A stretch of DNA of 64,000 bases from Salipaludibacillus neizhouensis (GTDB lineage: Bacteria > Bacillota > Bacilli > Bacillales > Salisediminibacteriaceae), in assembly GCF_002886185.1 (NCBI RefSeq), contig NZ_KZ614147.1:1264420-1328419 (forward strand). Reading direction: 5' to 3'. Made by a program: the position numbers and the translations under genes. Each line of letters begins with the position of its first letter. Within the stretch, counting starts at the first letter, position 1. The notes beneath the pieces are model-generated. The model was given only the letters and a program-made list of their open reading frames with translations, made no database searches and had not been told where the DNA came from. Below are positions 32,041 to 47,307 of the stretch, piece by piece.

Positions 32041-32069
32041 TTGCTTATCAAACATTTCCTTGATACAAT
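32041..32069 (+). promoter_or_regulatory. Promoter of the cggR-gapA operon
   Basis: TTGCTT at 32041-32046, 17 bases, TACAAT at 32064-32069. A short inverted repeat (TAAGC / GCTTA) lies in the leader, and the CggR operator follows 70 bases downstream. Confidence 0.6.
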
Positions 32070-32139
32070 GAATGTATAAGTAAGCCTATGGTTAGCTTAT
32101 ACTATTGTACATAAGGGAATGTCTTTTTTTTCGCCTTAT

Positions 32140-32175
32140 TGGGACGCGATATGTCTATCGGGGACTTTACGTGTC
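32140..32175 (+). promoter_or_regulatory. Tandem CggR operator
   Basis: TGGGAC-N6-TGTC-N4-GGGGAC-N6-TGTC matches the known CggR operator layout (CGGGAC-N6-TGTC twice, four bases apart) with exact spacing. Located between promoter and cggR, where it would act as a roadblock relieved by fructose-1,6-bisphosphate. Confidence 0.88.
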
Positions 32176-32209
32176 CCAGTTAAAACGTGCGCTAAAAAGG
32201 AGAATATGT

Positions 32210-33229
32210 ATGAACGTGCTTTTGGATTTGCAGAAAAAATTATTGCCTGATTTAGTCACAGTTTTAGGGCAACGCTATCGCATTTTGAGATTTATTCGAC
32301 TCATGCAGCCAATTGGAAGAAGAACTTTAGCTTCTAATCTAGAACTGTCCGAACGAATTCTTCGAAGCGAAGTAACGTTTCTAAAAGAGCAGGGTCTCGT
32401 TGATTTTGCATCTTCAGGAATGACCTTGACCGATGAAGGGAACAATTTACTTGGACAACTTGAAGACGTCATGAAAGAAGTTTTTGACACACGGGCAATG
32501 GAAGAAGATTTACAAAAAAAATTAGGAATTCCGGAAGTTCATATTGTTCCCGGAAACAGCGATGAATACTCTTGGGTTCAACAAGAAATGGGCAGAGCAT
32601 GTGTATCGCTGATAAAAAGAAAAATGATTTCTAAAGAGAATATTCTTGCAGTTACTGGAGGAACATCGATTGCGGCTGTAGCTGAAATGCTGGTGCCGGA
32701 TTCTGATTTAAAAGAAGCGCTTTTTGTTCCGGCACGCGGGGGACTGGGAGAGCAGGTTGAAAATCAGGCAAATACGATTTGTGCAACGATGGCAAGAAAA
32801 GCGATGGGGTCTTATCGGTTGCTGCATGTTCCGGATCAGTTAAGTAAGGAAGCATATGAGTCGCTGATTAATGAAGATTCCGTTCAGCAGATTTTAAAAC
32901 TGATCAAATCAGCTACAATAGTTATACATGGTATTGGTGAAGCTCAAACAATGGCTGAACGAAGAAATTCTTCCGATGAAGTGCTGCGGAATCTTAAGGA
33001 TACAAAAGCAGTAGCAGAGGCATTCGGCTATTATTTTAATGAATCGGGCGATATCGTTCATAAAGTTTTAACTATTGGTTTGCAACTGGAGGATCTAAAA
33101 AATATTCCTCATGTTATCTCGGTAGCTGGAGGCGCATCAAAAGCACAATCCATCCAAGCTTACATGAAACAGTGTCCAAGTGAGGTTCTCGTCACTGATG
33201 AGGGAGCAGCTAAAGAAATACTAAAGTAA
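32210..33229 (+). CDS. cggR: Central glycolytic genes regulator CggR
   Basis: SorC/DeoR-family repressor of the lower glycolysis operon, inactivated by fructose-1,6-bisphosphate. I use the ATG at 32210 (after AAGGAGAAT); the longer open frame from 32105 runs through the operator and is not credible. The 339-residue protein has an N-terminal HTH (LASNLELSERILRSEVTFL near residue 40) and a sugar-binding domain (VTGGTSIAAVAEML near residue 147). Direct control of the following gapA is expected. Confidence 0.96.
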   Translation: MNVLLDLQKKLLPDLVTVLGQRYRILRFIRLMQPIGRRTLASNLELSERILRSEVTFLKEQGLVDFASSGMTLTDEGNNLLGQLEDVMKEVFDTRAMEEDLQKKLGIPEVHIVPGNSDEYSWVQQEMGRACVSLIKRKMISKENILAVTGGTSIAAVAEMLVPDSDLKEALFVPARGGLGEQVENQANTICATMARKAMGSYRLLHVPDQLSKEAYESLINEDSVQQILKLIKSATIVIHGIGEAQTMAERRNSSDEVLRNLKDTKAVAEAFGYYFNESGDIVHKVLTIGLQLEDLKNIPHVISVAGGASKAQSIQAYMKQCPSEVLVTDEGAAKEILK

Positions 33230-33337
33230 ATGTATGTTTAAAAAAGATTGATGAAGATAATAGGTTATATATGGTTATTCTAAGGGTTATCCCTTTGAAA
33301 ATAAATAATTTTACTACACTTAAGGAGGAATTTTATC

Positions 33338-34345
33338 ATGGCAACAAAAATTGGTATTAACGGTTTTGGACGTATTGGACGTGTCGTATTCAGACAGGCT
33401 CTTGCTAATCCTAATGTAGAAGTTGTGGCAGTAAATGATTTAACGGATGCAAACATGCTCGCGCACTTATTGAAGTATGACTCCGTTCACGGAAAGCTCG
33501 AAGTTTCAGTTGAAGTGAAAGACGGCAATTTAGTAGTTGATGGAAAATTGATTAATGTAACTGCTGAGCGTGACCCAGCAAACCTTTCTTGGGGCAAATT
33601 CGGTGCTGAGATTGTTGTTGAATCTACTGGTCTTTTCACAAAACGTGAAGCAGCAGCAAAGCACCTTGAAGCTGGAGCGAAAAAAGTTATCATTTCAGCA
33701 CCTGCTTCAGACGAAGATATCACCATTGTTATGGGTGTAAACGAAGATAAGTATGACGCTGCAAGTCACCACGTGATTTCAAATGCATCGTGTACAACGA
33801 ACTGTTTAGCACCATTTGCTAAAGTATTAAATGATAAGTTCGAGCTTAAGCGCGGAATGATGACGACTATTCACTCATACACAAATGATCAGTCTATTCT
33901 AGACCTACCGCACAAAGATTATCGTCGTGCTCGTGCAGCAGCTGAAAATATTATCCCTACTTCAACAGGGGCTGCTAAAGCAGTAGCACTTGTACTTCCT
34001 GAACTAAAAGGTAAACTCAATGGTGGAGCAGTTCGAGTTCCAACTCCAAACGTTTCCCTTGTAGATTTAACAGCTGAACTTGGAACAAATGTTACTGCGG
34101 AAGAAGTTAACGCAGCATTTAAAGAAGCAGCTGAAGGTGAATTAAAGGGAATTCTTGCATTCAGTGACGAGCCTCTTGTTTCTCGTGACTATAACGGAAG
34201 TTCTTTTGCATCAACAATTGATGGTCTTTCAACATTAGTAATGGAAGATAACATGGTAAAAGTTATCTCTTGGTATGACAACGAGACTGGTTACTCTACA
34301 CAAGTAGTAAACTTAGTTGAGTATGTAGCACAGCAAGGAATCTAA
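33338..34345 (+). CDS. gapA: Glyceraldehyde-3-phosphate dehydrogenase
   Basis: NAD-dependent glycolytic enzyme. The NAD-binding start [11 protein letters not shown] and the active-site segment [15 protein letters not shown] (Cys near residue 151) are intact; 335 residues. Codon use looks highly biased, as expected for an abundant protein. AAGGAGG precedes the ATG. It follows cggR with a 108-base gap and is followed by a strong terminator before pgk. Confidence 0.98.
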   Translation: MATKIGINGFGRIGRVVFRQALANPNVEVVAVNDLTDANMLAHLLKYDSVHGKLEVSVEVKDGNLVVDGKLINVTAERDPANLSWGKFGAEIVVESTGLFTKREAAAKHLEAGAKKVIISAPASDEDITIVMGVNEDKYDAASHHVISNASCTTNCLAPFAKVLNDKFELKRGMMTTIHSYTNDQSILDLPHKDYRRARAAAENIIPTSTGAAKAVALVLPELKGKLNGGAVRVPTPNVSLVDLTAELGTNVTAEEVNAAFKEAAEGELKGILAFSDEPLVSRDYNGSSFASTIDGLSTLVMEDNMVKVISWYDNETGYSTQVVNLVEYVAQQGI

Positions 34346-34382
34346 GTTTGAAAGAAATTTCTCCATCCTAATCAGTTTCTAG

Positions 34383-34420
34383 AAAGAGGAGGCGGGCAAC
34401 GTGTCCTGCCTCCTCTTTTT
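34383..34420 (+). terminator. Terminator between gapA and pgk
   Basis: AAGAGGAGGC and GCCTCCTCTT form a GC-rich stem followed by TTTTT. It probably reduces, rather than fully stops, read-through into the pgk group, as in relatives. Confidence 0.8.
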
Positions 34421-34468
34421 AGTGTATTATTGTGATTGTGACATAGAATAAAAAGGAGGCGTTCCTGA

Positions 34469-39443
<4,975 letters not shown>

Positions 39444-39451
39444 TAGATGAT

Positions 39452-39489
39452 GAACCCCGAGTCCTCTTTTTAGGATTCGGGTTTTTTTT
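39452..39489 (+). terminator. Terminator after eno
   Basis: AACCCCGAGTCCT and AGGATTCGGGTT form a long stem with a G-T pair, followed by eight T residues. Confidence 0.9.
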
Positions 39490-39499
39490 AGAGGTAGAC

Positions 39500-39655
39500 T
39501 GTTTGTCAAAAGAGAAGTACTCGAATTCGCTCTAGGCGGACACTTTCCGCGGGCAATGCTTCAGTCTCCTCGGGAAAGATCGTCCTGGCGGGGTCTTCAG
39601 CTATTGCTTTTCCCGCAGGAGTCGCCGCCTTCGCTACTTCGAGTTATTTTAAAAC
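39500..39655 (+). repeat. Bacillaceae palindromic intergenic repeat, best-preserved copy
   Basis: GTACTCGAATTCGCTCTAGG near 39515, followed by TTTCCGCGGGCAATGCTTCA and, after a centre GGCGGGGTCTTCAGC, the mirrored TGCTTTTCCCGCAGGAGTCG. Units of this kind are spread through Bacillaceae intergenic DNA. Degenerate relatives lie near 8085, 19545 and 22990-23240 in this window. Confidence 0.6.
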
Positions 39656-39714
39656 AAAGTCTAAGGTTAAGAAAGCATTTTAAACAAAAGAAGCTAAGCG
39701 TTTTGTTTAGAGAA

Positions 39715-39835
39715 GGCAACTACCTTCAGCCGCAAGTAGCAAGGAAGATCACCTCCTTTCGAGTAGCACCTACACACACTTCGTAGGTGCTACTCGGGGC
39801 GGCAGAAGCTAACGTTGCATTTAATAAAAGACGCT
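39715..39835 (+). repeat. Variable-hairpin intergenic repeat, copy C
   Basis: Shares its ends (GGCAACTACCTTCAG; GAAGCTAACGTTGC; ATTTAATAAAAGAC) with copy B and, inverted, copy A. The central hairpin CGAGTAGCACCTAC / GTAGGTGCTACTCG at 39760-39796 is the same as in copy A. Confidence 0.65.
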
Positions 39836-39877
39836 TTGCATTTTTATTACGTAACACAGTAAATCTTAACGATGTTC

Positions 39878-39906
39878 TTGATTCAAAAGGGGATTCATGT
39901 TATATT
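39878..39906 (+). promoter_or_regulatory. Candidate secG promoter
   Basis: TTGATT at 39878-39883, 17 bases, then TATATT at 39901-39906, about 35 bases before the secG start. Confidence 0.5.
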
Positions 39907-39942
39907 CTAAAAAGGTTTAGATGTCGTTTTGGAGGTGGACAT

Positions 39943-40173
39943 ATGGAAGCACTTGCATCCATTTTACTTGTAATTGTATCAATATTATTAATTGGCGCAG
40001 TTTTACTGCAATCAGGAAAAAGCGCAGGATTATCCGGAGCTATTTCTGGTGGTGCAGAGCAGTTAGTCGGGAAGCAGAAAGCACGTGGTGTTGAGGCCGT
40101 TCTAGTTAAGGCAACCGTCGTACTTGGTACTCTGTTTTTCTTGTTAACGTTATCTGTGGCGTTTTTCATGTAG
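39943..40173 (+). CDS. secG: Preprotein translocase subunit SecG
   Basis: A 76-residue protein with two hydrophobic segments (about 5-25 and 52-72) joined by the conserved glycine-rich loop QSGKSAGLSGAISGGAEQL. SecG assists SecYE in export. The ATG at 39943 follows GGAGGTGGA; the open frame from 39787 crosses a repeat and the promoter and is not used. secG followed by esterase, rnr and smpB is the standard Bacillus order. Confidence 0.95.
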   Translation: MEALASILLVIVSILLIGAVLLQSGKSAGLSGAISGGAEQLVGKQKARGVEAVLVKATVVLGTLFFLLTLSVAFFM

Positions 40174-40186
40174 TGAGAAGTTGTAC

Positions 40187-40217
40187 AAGCAGTGGACATT
40201 TTGTCTGCTGCTTTTTG
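40187..40217 (+). terminator. Terminator after secG
   Basis: AAGCAGTGGACA and TGTCTGCTGCTT pair with a small bulge and are followed by TTTTT. The remaining gap to 40543 shows no gene. Confidence 0.75.
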
Positions 40218-40543
40218 TATGTAGGTTCAAAAGTCAGGAAAAAATCCGTGTTGTATCTCTGCGTAGTCTCGGGTCTTCGCGTTATAATCAGGCCTGGGTC
40301 TACTTTCTACTTCTTTATTACTATAAGTTTAAGAATACATAACTGTTACTATGCTTACATTTTAATTTCACCAAAATATATTGCTATGGTGCCTTCCTGA
40401 TTAGATAGCAGGGGAAATAGAAAAATGTGATTATTTTCCTTTGTTTTTGGGAATATAGTTAAAAAGGTGTGCATCGAACAAGCTTCGCATGACGGGGTTC
40501 GTCAATATCATATATAAAGAAGGTTCATCAAGGAGTGATCATA

Positions 40544-41257
40544 ATGATTGGGTGTCTTGTCATACACGGTTTTGCTGGCACTAGGGATGAGATTGCAGAT
40601 ATTTGCGAACACCTTGAACAGAAAAATTGGTTAGTATACTGCCCAGAGCTTCCAGGACATGATGGAACTAAGGAATCAATGAAATCGGTGACTTACAAAC
40701 ATTGGATTTTCAAATCAAAAGTAGCTCTGGAAGAACTTCTATCCAGGTGTGACAAGGTCTATGTGATTGGTTTTTCTATGGGCGGGGTCATCGCAAGTTA
40801 TTTAGCTTCACGTTATCCCATCGATAAGCTAGTTTTGTTAAGTTCAGCGGTTTATTATATTAATCCTAAACAACTTGTACAAGACGTGAAAGGCTGGTTT
40901 TTAGAAGGGATGCGAGGAGAATTAGATCAAGATAAACTGTACCAATTTTATCTGGAAAAAGTAAAAAGAACGCCCATGTCGGCAACATTGGAGTTTGCAA
41001 AGATGGTTAGAAAACTTCGAAATCATCTGGATCAAATAACGGTACCTACTCTTATTATACATGGAGAAAATGACGGACTAGTCCCAGAGAAAAGTGCGCA
41101 ATATATTTATAATCATATTCAGTCTGCAGATAAGCGATTGTATTTTTTTCCGGAGGCAAAGCATCACATCTGGTTTGGGGAACAAAAACAAGAACTTCTT
41201 GATACTATAGAATCATTTTTTGAAGAGGAAATGGAAATGGAAGAGACTATCTATTAA
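40544..41257 (+). CDS. Alpha/beta hydrolase (serine esterase type)
   Basis: 237 residues. Oxyanion segment VIHGFAG near residue 7, nucleophile elbow GFSMGG near residue 81, acid residue in HGENDGLVP near residue 182 and catalytic His in AKHHIWF near residue 210 complete the triad. I start at the ATG at 40544 after AAGGAGTGA; the GTG at 40535 overlaps that site. Substrate unknown. It is a diverged neighbour of the next esterase and probably arose by duplication. Confidence 0.85.
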   Translation: MIGCLVIHGFAGTRDEIADICEHLEQKNWLVYCPELPGHDGTKESMKSVTYKHWIFKSKVALEELLSRCDKVYVIGFSMGGVIASYLASRYPIDKLVLLSSAVYYINPKQLVQDVKGWFLEGMRGELDQDKLYQFYLEKVKRTPMSATLEFAKMVRKLRNHLDQITVPTLIIHGENDGLVPEKSAQYIYNHIQSADKRLYFFPEAKHHIWFGEQKQELLDTIESFFEEEMEMEETIY

Positions 41258-41299
41258 TAAATTAACTCTATTCACAGCAAGAAAGGAAGAAAGAAACAT

Positions 41300-42049
41300 A
41301 TGATGAAAATTTCACAGCCAAAACCATTTACAATAGAGGCAGGTAAGCGTGCCGTTTTACTTCTTCACGGATTTACCGGAAATTCTGCGGATGTTCGGAT
41401 GCTTGGAAGATTTTTAGAGAAAAAAGGATATAGCTCTCACGCTCCTCATATGAAGGGACATGGTGTTCCACCAGAGGAGTTGGTTCAAACGGGACCAGAA
41501 GATTGGTGGGACGATGTACTCGCCGGCTATCATCTCCTAAAAGAGGCCGGCCATGAAGAAATTGCCGTTGCAGGATTGTCACTAGGAGGCGTATTTTCCT
41601 TAAAGCTTGGGTACACACTACCTGTGAAGGGTATCATTCCCATGTGTGCCCCTATGTATATTAAAAGTGAAGAAGTAATGTATCAAGGTGTATTAGAATA
41701 CGCCAGAAAATATAAAAGGTATGAGAAAAAATCAAAAGAACAAATAGAAACAGAAATGAAAGATTTCGAAAAAACTCCGATGGACACATTAAAGGCTTTG
41801 CAGGAGTTAAATAAAGAAGTACGTAATAATATAGATATGATTTATGCACCAACCTTTGTTGTCCAAGCACGCAATGATGAGATGATTAATACCGATAGTG
41901 CAAATATTATTCATGATGCGGTCGAATCTGATAAGAAAAAACTTAAATGGTATGAAGAATCAGGACACATTATCACACTAGACAAGGAAAGAGATCAATT
42001 GCATCAAGATGTGTACGCTTTTTTGGAAGAATTGGATTGGAACGAATAA
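41300..42049 (+). CDS. est: Carboxylesterase (YvaK/Est30-like)
   Basis: 249-residue alpha/beta hydrolase closely resembling the Bacillus/Geobacillus Est30 monoacyl-ester hydrolase. [17 protein letters not shown] near residue 20, nucleophile in GLSLGG near residue 95, Asp in QARNDEMI near residue 196 and His in SGHIITLD near residue 226. Lies directly before rnr, as yvaK does. Confidence 0.92.
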   Translation: MMKISQPKPFTIEAGKRAVLLLHGFTGNSADVRMLGRFLEKKGYSSHAPHMKGHGVPPEELVQTGPEDWWDDVLAGYHLLKEAGHEEIAVAGLSLGGVFSLKLGYTLPVKGIIPMCAPMYIKSEEVMYQGVLEYARKYKRYEKKSKEQIETEMKDFEKTPMDTLKALQELNKEVRNNIDMIYAPTFVVQARNDEMINTDSANIIHDAVESDKKKLKWYEESGHIITLDKERDQLHQDVYAFLEELDWNE

Positions 42050-42124
42050 CCTCCAAATTTTTCCCCCTCAAGAGGTGCGTGGCAGCTTAGACTGTGATCT
42101 CCCATATGAAAGGAGAACATTGAA

Positions 42125-44455
42125 ATGAGTAAGTTAACAAAGGAAGACGTCCTTCACTATATGAAAACTGAGTCGGACAAGCCCTTATCCACGAAGGATT
42201 TAGAGGCTGTATTCAGTTTGGAGGATTCTCAGGATTACAAAGAGTTTATTAAAATACTCAATGAATTAGAAGAAAGTGGTGATCTCGTTCGTACGAGAAC
42301 GAATCGCTACGGTTTACCTGAAAAAATGGATTTAATTCGCGGCGATGTCATTATGCATGCGAAAGGTTTTGCTTTTGTGAAAACAGAAGAAGGCATGGAT
42401 GATGTGTATATTTCCGGTTCAGAAATGAACTCAGCGATGAATAAGGATAAAGTACTTGTAAGATTGCAGCAAAAATCAAATGGCTCCCGTCCAGAAGGAA
42501 CGATTATTCGTATTTTAGAACGAGGAGTTACACAAACGGTAGGTACGTATGTCGATGATAAGCATTACGGCTTTGTCGTTTCCGATGACAAACGGATACC
42601 AAACGATATTTTTATCCCGAAAAATCAAGCTTTAGGGGCTGTAGATGGTCATAAAGTGCTCGTAGAAATCACGAAATACCCGGAAGATCGAAAGAGCGCA
42701 GAAGGACATGTTGTGAAGGTTCTTGGTCATAAAAATGATCCAGGAGTCGATATTCTTTCCATCATTCATAAACATGGGTTACCCGGTGAATTCCCTCAGG
42801 AAGCCATTGATCATGCCGATAGAGTACCGGATGAGATAGATCCTAAAGATTTAGAGGGGCGTCGTGACCTGCGCGATGAAACAATCGTTACAATTGACGG
42901 AGCAGATGCAAAAGACTTGGATGATGCTGTTCAAGTGAAAAAACTCGACAACGGAAACTACAAATTAGGCGTCCATATTGCTGATGTGACTCATTACGTG
43001 AAGGAAGGTTCGGCGATCGATAAAGAAGCCTATGAGAGAGCAACAAGCTGTTACTTAGTTGACCGCGTTATTCCAATGATTCCGCACCGGTTGTCCAATG
43101 GGATATGTTCCCTAAATCCTCAAGTAGACAGGTTGACTTTATCGTGTGAGATGGAGTTTTCACCAAAAGGAGAAGTCGTCAATCACGACATTTTTGAATC
43201 AGTCATTAAAACAAACGAACGAATGACTTATACAGATGTTCGCAAAATTCTTTTAGAAGAAGATGAAGAAGTTTCAAAACGTTATGAGTCACTTATTCCA
43301 TTTTTCAAGGGTATGGAAGAGTTAGCGGAAATTTTAAGAAATAAGCGTTTCAGTCGTGGTGCTATCGATTTTGATTTTAAAGAAGCAGGGGTCAAGGTTG
43401 ATGAAGAAGGTACTGTAACGGATATTGTAATGCGTGAGCGAAGTGTAGCGGAACGTCTTATCGAAGAATTTATGCTTGCGGCGAACGAAACGATTGCGGA
43501 ACACTTCCATTGGATGAAAGTACCTTTCGTCTATCGTATTCACGAAGATCCAGATGAAGAAAAACTAAACAAATTTTTGGAGTTCATCACAAACTTTGGA
43601 TATATGGTTAAAGGAACATCGAATACGATTCACCCTCGAGCATTACAAGAGTTACTTGAACAAGTAAAAGGGGAACCAGAAGAAGCGGTGATTAGTACAG
43701 TCATGCTTCGGTCCATGAAACAAGCAAAATATGATCCGGAGAATATTGGTCACTTCGGTTTATCTGCGGATTTCTATACTCATTTTACATCCCCAATCCG
43801 CCGTTATCCCGATTTGATTGTACATCGATTAATTCGGACGTATTTGATCGAGAAGAAAACGGATGATCAGACGATCGAAAAGTGGAACGAGAAGCTTCCG
43901 GAAATTACGAAGCACTCCTCTGAAATGGAACGTCGTGCAGAAGATGCATCCAGAGAAACAGATGAGCTGAAGAAAGTCCAGTATATGGAAGACAAAATCG
44001 GACAAGAATACGAAGGAATTATCAGTGGTGTGACAAACTTCGGTTTGTTTGTTGAATTGCCAAACACGATTGAAGGCCTAGTACACGTCAGCTATTTGAC
44101 GGATGACTATTACCATTACGATGAGAAACAATATGCCATGATCGGAGAGCGCACAGGTAATGTGTTCCGTATTGGTGATGAGATGGAAGTCCGCGTGACA
44201 AATGTGAATGTCGAAGAACGCATCATCGACTTTGAAGTTGTAGGCATGAAGAAGCGTAAAGAAAGAAGTAATGACCGTCCAAAAGTCATTGAAGGCGGTA
44301 ACCGTAAAAAGCGTCGACTTGGTGGCTTAGCTACGAGTGAAGATAAAAAACCAGGCGACAAAACAAGCGGTCGTAAGAGAAAGAGAAAGAATAAAGCGTT
44401 CCACGAAGATGCACCAAAGGGCAAACGAAATAGAGGTAAGAAGAAAAAGAAGTAA
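42125..44455 (+). CDS. rnr: Ribonuclease R
   Basis: Processive 3'-5' exoribonuclease that degrades structured RNA and acts with SmpB-tmRNA on non-stop messages. The 776-residue protein has an N-terminal winged helix (1-70), cold-shock domains, an RNB catalytic domain with the acidic cluster [13 protein letters not shown] near residue 258, an S1 domain ([20 protein letters not shown] near residue 627) and a lysine/arginine-rich tail after residue 710. smpB and ssrA follow, so the trans-translation set is together. Confidence 0.97.
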   Translation: MSKLTKEDVLHYMKTESDKPLSTKDLEAVFSLEDSQDYKEFIKILNELEESGDLVRTRTNRYGLPEKMDLIRGDVIMHAKGFAFVKTEEGMDDVYISGSEMNSAMNKDKVLVRLQQKSNGSRPEGTIIRILERGVTQTVGTYVDDKHYGFVVSDDKRIPNDIFIPKNQALGAVDGHKVLVEITKYPEDRKSAEGHVVKVLGHKNDPGVDILSIIHKHGLPGEFPQEAIDHADRVPDEIDPKDLEGRRDLRDETIVTIDGADAKDLDDAVQVKKLDNGNYKLGVHIADVTHYVKEGSAIDKEAYERATSCYLVDRVIPMIPHRLSNGICSLNPQVDRLTLSCEMEFSPKGEVVNHDIFESVIKTNERMTYTDVRKILLEEDEEVSKRYESLIPFFKGMEELAEILRNKRFSRGAIDFDFKEAGVKVDEEGTVTDIVMRERSVAERLIEEFMLAANETIAEHFHWMKVPFVYRIHEDPDEEKLNKFLEFITNFGYMVKGTSNTIHPRALQELLEQVKGEPEEAVISTVMLRSMKQAKYDPENIGHFGLSADFYTHFTSPIRRYPDLIVHRLIRTYLIEKKTDDQTIEKWNEKLPEITKHSSEMERRAEDASRETDELKKVQYMEDKIGQEYEGIISGVTNFGLFVELPNTIEGLVHVSYLTDDYYHYDEKQYAMIGERTGNVFRIGDEMEVRVTNVNVEERIIDFEVVGMKKRKERSNDRPKVIEGGNRKKRRLGGLATSEDKKPGDKTSGRKRKRKNKAFHEDAPKGKRNRGKKKKK

Positions 44456-44469
44456 CATATAGAAGTGGC

Positions 44470-44497
44470 AAAGCTCATCATTGAGATGGGCTTTGAT
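44470..44497 (+). terminator. Hairpin after rnr
   Basis: AAAGCTCATC and GATGGGCTTT form a stem after rnr with only a weak T-rich tail; a second small hairpin ending in TTTTTTC lies at 44512-44527. Confidence 0.5.
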
Positions 44498-44604
44498 TAT
44501 TTAATAAAAGAAGGCTATGCCTTTTTTCTTATTCTCCTGATTGAAGCAACAGGGGAATTTTGGTATGATTAGTTTACGAGATAGAGGGAAAGGATGCAGG
44601 AAAA

Positions 44605-45075
44605 ATGGCAGCAGAAGGACAACTTATCGCACAAAATAAGAAAGCCAGACACGATTTTCATATTGAAGAGACGTATGAGGCAGGAATGGTACTGACTGGC
44701 ACGGAAATCAAATCGATTCGAAACAGACGTGCAAATTTAAAAGACTCCTTTGCTAGAGTTTCTCAAGGAGAAGTTTATCTTCATAATTTGCATATTAGCC
44801 CTTATGAGCAGGGAAATCGATATAATCACGATCCTGTCCGGACGCGCAAGCTTTTGTTGCATCGTAAACAAATTAATACGCTAATAGGACAGAGCTATCA
44901 AAAAGGGTATACTCTCGTTCCATTAAAGATTTATATTAAAAACGGTGTAGCAAAGGTGTTAATCGGACTAGGTAAAGGAAAGAAGAAATACGACAAGCGC
45001 GAAGACTTGAAACAGAAAGATGCGAAGCGTGAAATGCAGCGGGCCTTCAAGGATAACCAGCTTGGAAGAGAATAG
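44605..45075 (+). CDS. smpB: SsrA-binding protein SmpB
   Basis: Binds tmRNA and delivers it to stalled ribosomes. The 156-residue protein has [17 protein letters not shown] at the start, [10 protein letters not shown] near residue 31, the conserved YEQGN segment near residue 67 and the basic C-terminal tail [18 protein letters not shown]. The tmRNA gene follows 150 bases downstream. Confidence 0.97.
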   Translation: MAAEGQLIAQNKKARHDFHIEETYEAGMVLTGTEIKSIRNRRANLKDSFARVSQGEVYLHNLHISPYEQGNRYNHDPVRTRKLLLHRKQINTLIGQSYQKGYTLVPLKIYIKNGVAKVLIGLGKGKKKYDKREDLKQKDAKREMQRAFKDNQLGRE

Positions 45076-45107
45076 ACAGGTTCCTTAGAGGTGGCGAAGC
45101 TTTCCAG

Positions 45108-45135
45108 TTGACCACACATACTCATGTGTTATAAT
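45108..45135 (+). promoter_or_regulatory. Promoter of ssrA
   Basis: TTGACC at 45108-45113, 16 bases, and a perfect TATAAT at 45130-45135. The transcript would carry a precursor 5' extension of about 85 bases. Confidence 0.65.
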
Positions 45136-45227
45136 AAGAATTGTTGTTAAGGAAAATAAATATAAGCGATTGTTCAAAGAAAATTTGGACATTCCCTCTA
45201 TATATCCTTGATGTTCTCACCTTACAG

Positions 45228-45594
45228 GGGGACGTTCTGGATTCGACAGGGATAGGTCGTGCTTAAGTGGCGAGTCGAGCTGGGTGTCCTCGTATAAAAC
45301 GCCCATCGCCTACAGTTGGCAAACAAGATAACGATTTCGCTTTAGCAGCGGCGTAATAACCCTGTTAGCGGTTCCTCCCTTCATCACCCATGTGAAGGAA
45401 TAGGGACTCACTCTAAGTGGGATACGCCTTGCGCTCTCCACCTGAGGGCAATAGGAAGAGATGAATCAGGTTAGCCTCACAGAAGCCTGTTAGTTGGCTG
45501 AAATGACGGCGAATTGCTAATAAACTGACTACACTCGTAGATGCTTAAGTTGCGTTATCTCTGGACGTGGGTTCGATTCCCACCGTCTCCACCA
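45228..45594 (+). ncRNA. ssrA: Transfer-messenger RNA (tmRNA)
   Basis: The 5' end GGGGACG pairs with CGTCTCC next to the 3' ACCA (45591-45594), forming the acceptor stem. GATTCGACAGG near the start and the T-arm GGTTCGATTCC near the end are diagnostic. The tag reading frame at 45318-45353 encodes GKQDNDFALAAA followed by TAATAA. Length is 367. It is the last core gene before the accessory region; 3' ends of ssrA genes are common integration points for mobile DNA. Confidence 0.97.
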
Positions 45595-45617
45595 AATACA
45601 TATTTGGTGGTTTTTTA
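45589..45617 (+). terminator. Terminator of ssrA
   Basis: CCACCAAATA and TATTTGGTGG form a perfect stem with a two-base loop, followed by TTTTTT. The left arm includes the mature tmRNA end. Confidence 0.9.
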
Positions 45618-45630
45618 TTGTGTGTGACAT

Positions 45631-45670
45631 AAAGCATAAGTTTTCCGTTTGGAAAGCTTATGCTTTATTT
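45631..45670 (+). terminator. Second hairpin-terminator behind ssrA
   Basis: AAAGCATAAG pairs with CTTATGCTTT, with inner pairing TTTTCC/GGAAAG, and is followed by ATTTTATTTT. A third small one (AGTACC/GGTACT then seven T) lies at 45753-45775. Such clustered terminators mark the join between core and accessory DNA. Confidence 0.65.
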
Positions 45671-45775
45671 TATTTTAGGAAACCTTATGCTTTATTAAGA
45701 AATGAATTAAAGTGTTATAACGGTTAATTGAATTAAACATGTTCCGTACATTAGTACCTTTTAGGTACTTTTTTT

Positions 45776-46135
45776 GTTCTTCTTAAATTTATTCTACCAA
45801 AACTGTTTATGCAAAAAATAAATAATAAGATCGTTTTGAAAATAGATACGGGTAAAAGGTTATGCCATATTAATTGGTAGTCTTAATTGCTGAAATTGTT
45901 TAAGGCATTAGGACTATGTATATGCGAGCAGTGTGTTCATAAATTTTATGTATCATTAAGTAAAGTAATTGTTTCTTAAGAAAATATTTATTAAATATTT
46001 TAGGATGTCCTTTTGAACGAAGCAGTTTAGTTTAACTACTTAAATTTCACAAAATCAGTTAATTATGTTAAATGTAGATTTGAAATAAAGTTTGATCAAA
46101 AGTTGATATGCAAGATTTTTTCTTGTTCAGCAATC
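45776..46135 (+). other. AT-rich gene-free stretch
   Basis: No open frame, RNA or clear repeat is visible. The composition is markedly more AT-rich than the core region. Confidence 0.5.
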
Positions 46136-46272
46136 GGGCCAGATTGTCGAGGATCAGTGTGATTTTTTATCCGAAAATCATTACAAATAAAAGTGATAAT
46201 TGGAAACTTATGTTAACATGATGATAGAGAATATAAGAGTTTGTAAAATATTTCACTTAAACAAACGGGGAG
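46136..46272 (+). repeat. Cassette repeat copy 1 (promoter and palindrome part only)
   Basis: Begins with GGGCCAGATTGTCGA, contains the promoter-like block TTGGAAACTTATGTTAACAT and the palindrome remnant GTAAAATATTTCAC, and ends ACTTAAACAAACGGGG. The entry segment and hairpin are missing. It would drive the nucleotidyltransferase gene downstream. Confidence 0.75.
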
Positions 46273-46392
46273 AGTCCTTCAATAAGGAGATAAGATTTTT
46301 TATTTAACTAATGAGCAGTTTAGTGTAATAAGAAAATGAAGGATTAAGTGGTATTTATATATAAATGTAAAAGTTATAAAGAGGTGATAACA

Positions 46393-47274
46393 GTGAAAAA
46401 AGAAGAAGAAATGTTTGGTCAGTTACTTGACTGGGCTAAAAACAATGAAGAAATTCGTACAATTATTCTAACAAGTTCCCGTGCAAACTCTAATGCCATT
46501 AAAGATATGTTTACTGATTATGACTTTGAACTCTTTGTAAAAGATTTACGTCCTTTTTTAAATAGTGACAAATGGTTGGAAAAGTTCGGAACAATTATAA
46601 AACGTGTTCCCTTGAAAGCAGTCGAAAATGAAAACTGGATTACTCGTCTTGTTCTTTATGAAGATGGGACAAAGATTGATTTTCAAATATCTACGAATGA
46701 GTCAGTAAATAAACTTGCTAATGAAACTCAATTGCCACCTGAGTATGACAATGGTTATAAAGTGTTACTTGATAAAGATAACCTTACTAAAGATATAAAA
46801 CCTCCATCTTATACAGCGTTTATAACTAAAAAACCAACTGAAGAAGAATATTCTGAAATTATGAATAGCTTTTGGGGAGATACAGCCTACGTTGCAAATA
46901 GTCTTTGGCGTGATGAATTATATTTTGTTAAGTTTATGCTCGATAATATAATTCGCTTTAACTATTTACAAAAAGTGATTGAATGGTATTTAGGAGTAAA
47001 ATACGATTGGAAAATAAATCCTAATAAATGTGGAAGATGGTTTAAAAGATATTTAGATAAGCCAACTTGGGAAGAACTTGAGAAGACATTTGTTGGTGCG
47101 AATATCGAGGATAATTGGAATGCTCTTTATAAGACTGCGGACCTTTTTAGTAGATTAAGTAAAGAAGTCGGAGAGAATTTAGGTTATACATATCCTTTGG
47201 AATATGAAAATAAGATAAGAGAATATTTATTAAGGGTAAGGAACTTAGATAATAACGCTAATACTTTTGAATGA
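46393..47274 (+). CDS. Aminoglycoside 6-adenylyltransferase-like nucleotidyltransferase
   Basis: The 293-residue protein resembles ANT(6)/AadE enzymes, which adenylylate streptomycin at position 6. The nucleotidyltransferase motif SSRANSNAIKDMFTDYDFEL (Ser-Arg plus the Asp pair) is near residue 27, and a third carboxylate in GTKIDFQIS near residue 96. I use the GTG at 46393 after AGAGGTGATAA; the open frame from 46348 lacks a ribosome site. It is the first gene of the cassette array. Whether it confers resistance is not known. Confidence 0.85.
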   Translation: MKKEEEMFGQLLDWAKNNEEIRTIILTSSRANSNAIKDMFTDYDFELFVKDLRPFLNSDKWLEKFGTIIKRVPLKAVENENWITRLVLYEDGTKIDFQISTNESVNKLANETQLPPEYDNGYKVLLDKDNLTKDIKPPSYTAFITKKPTEEEYSEIMNSFWGDTAYVANSLWRDELYFVKFMLDNIIRFNYLQKVIEWYLGVKYDWKINPNKCGRWFKRYLDKPTWEELEKTFVGANIEDNWNALYKTADLFSRLSKEVGENLGYTYPLEYENKIREYLLRVRNLDNNANTFE

Positions 47275-47307
47275 TAAATTACGATGATACAATTAATTTC
47301 CTTATTC

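Noticed and set aside
45595..46135. Phage attachment duplicate of the tmRNA 3' end
   Set aside because: No second copy of the tmRNA end or integrase could be found in the window.
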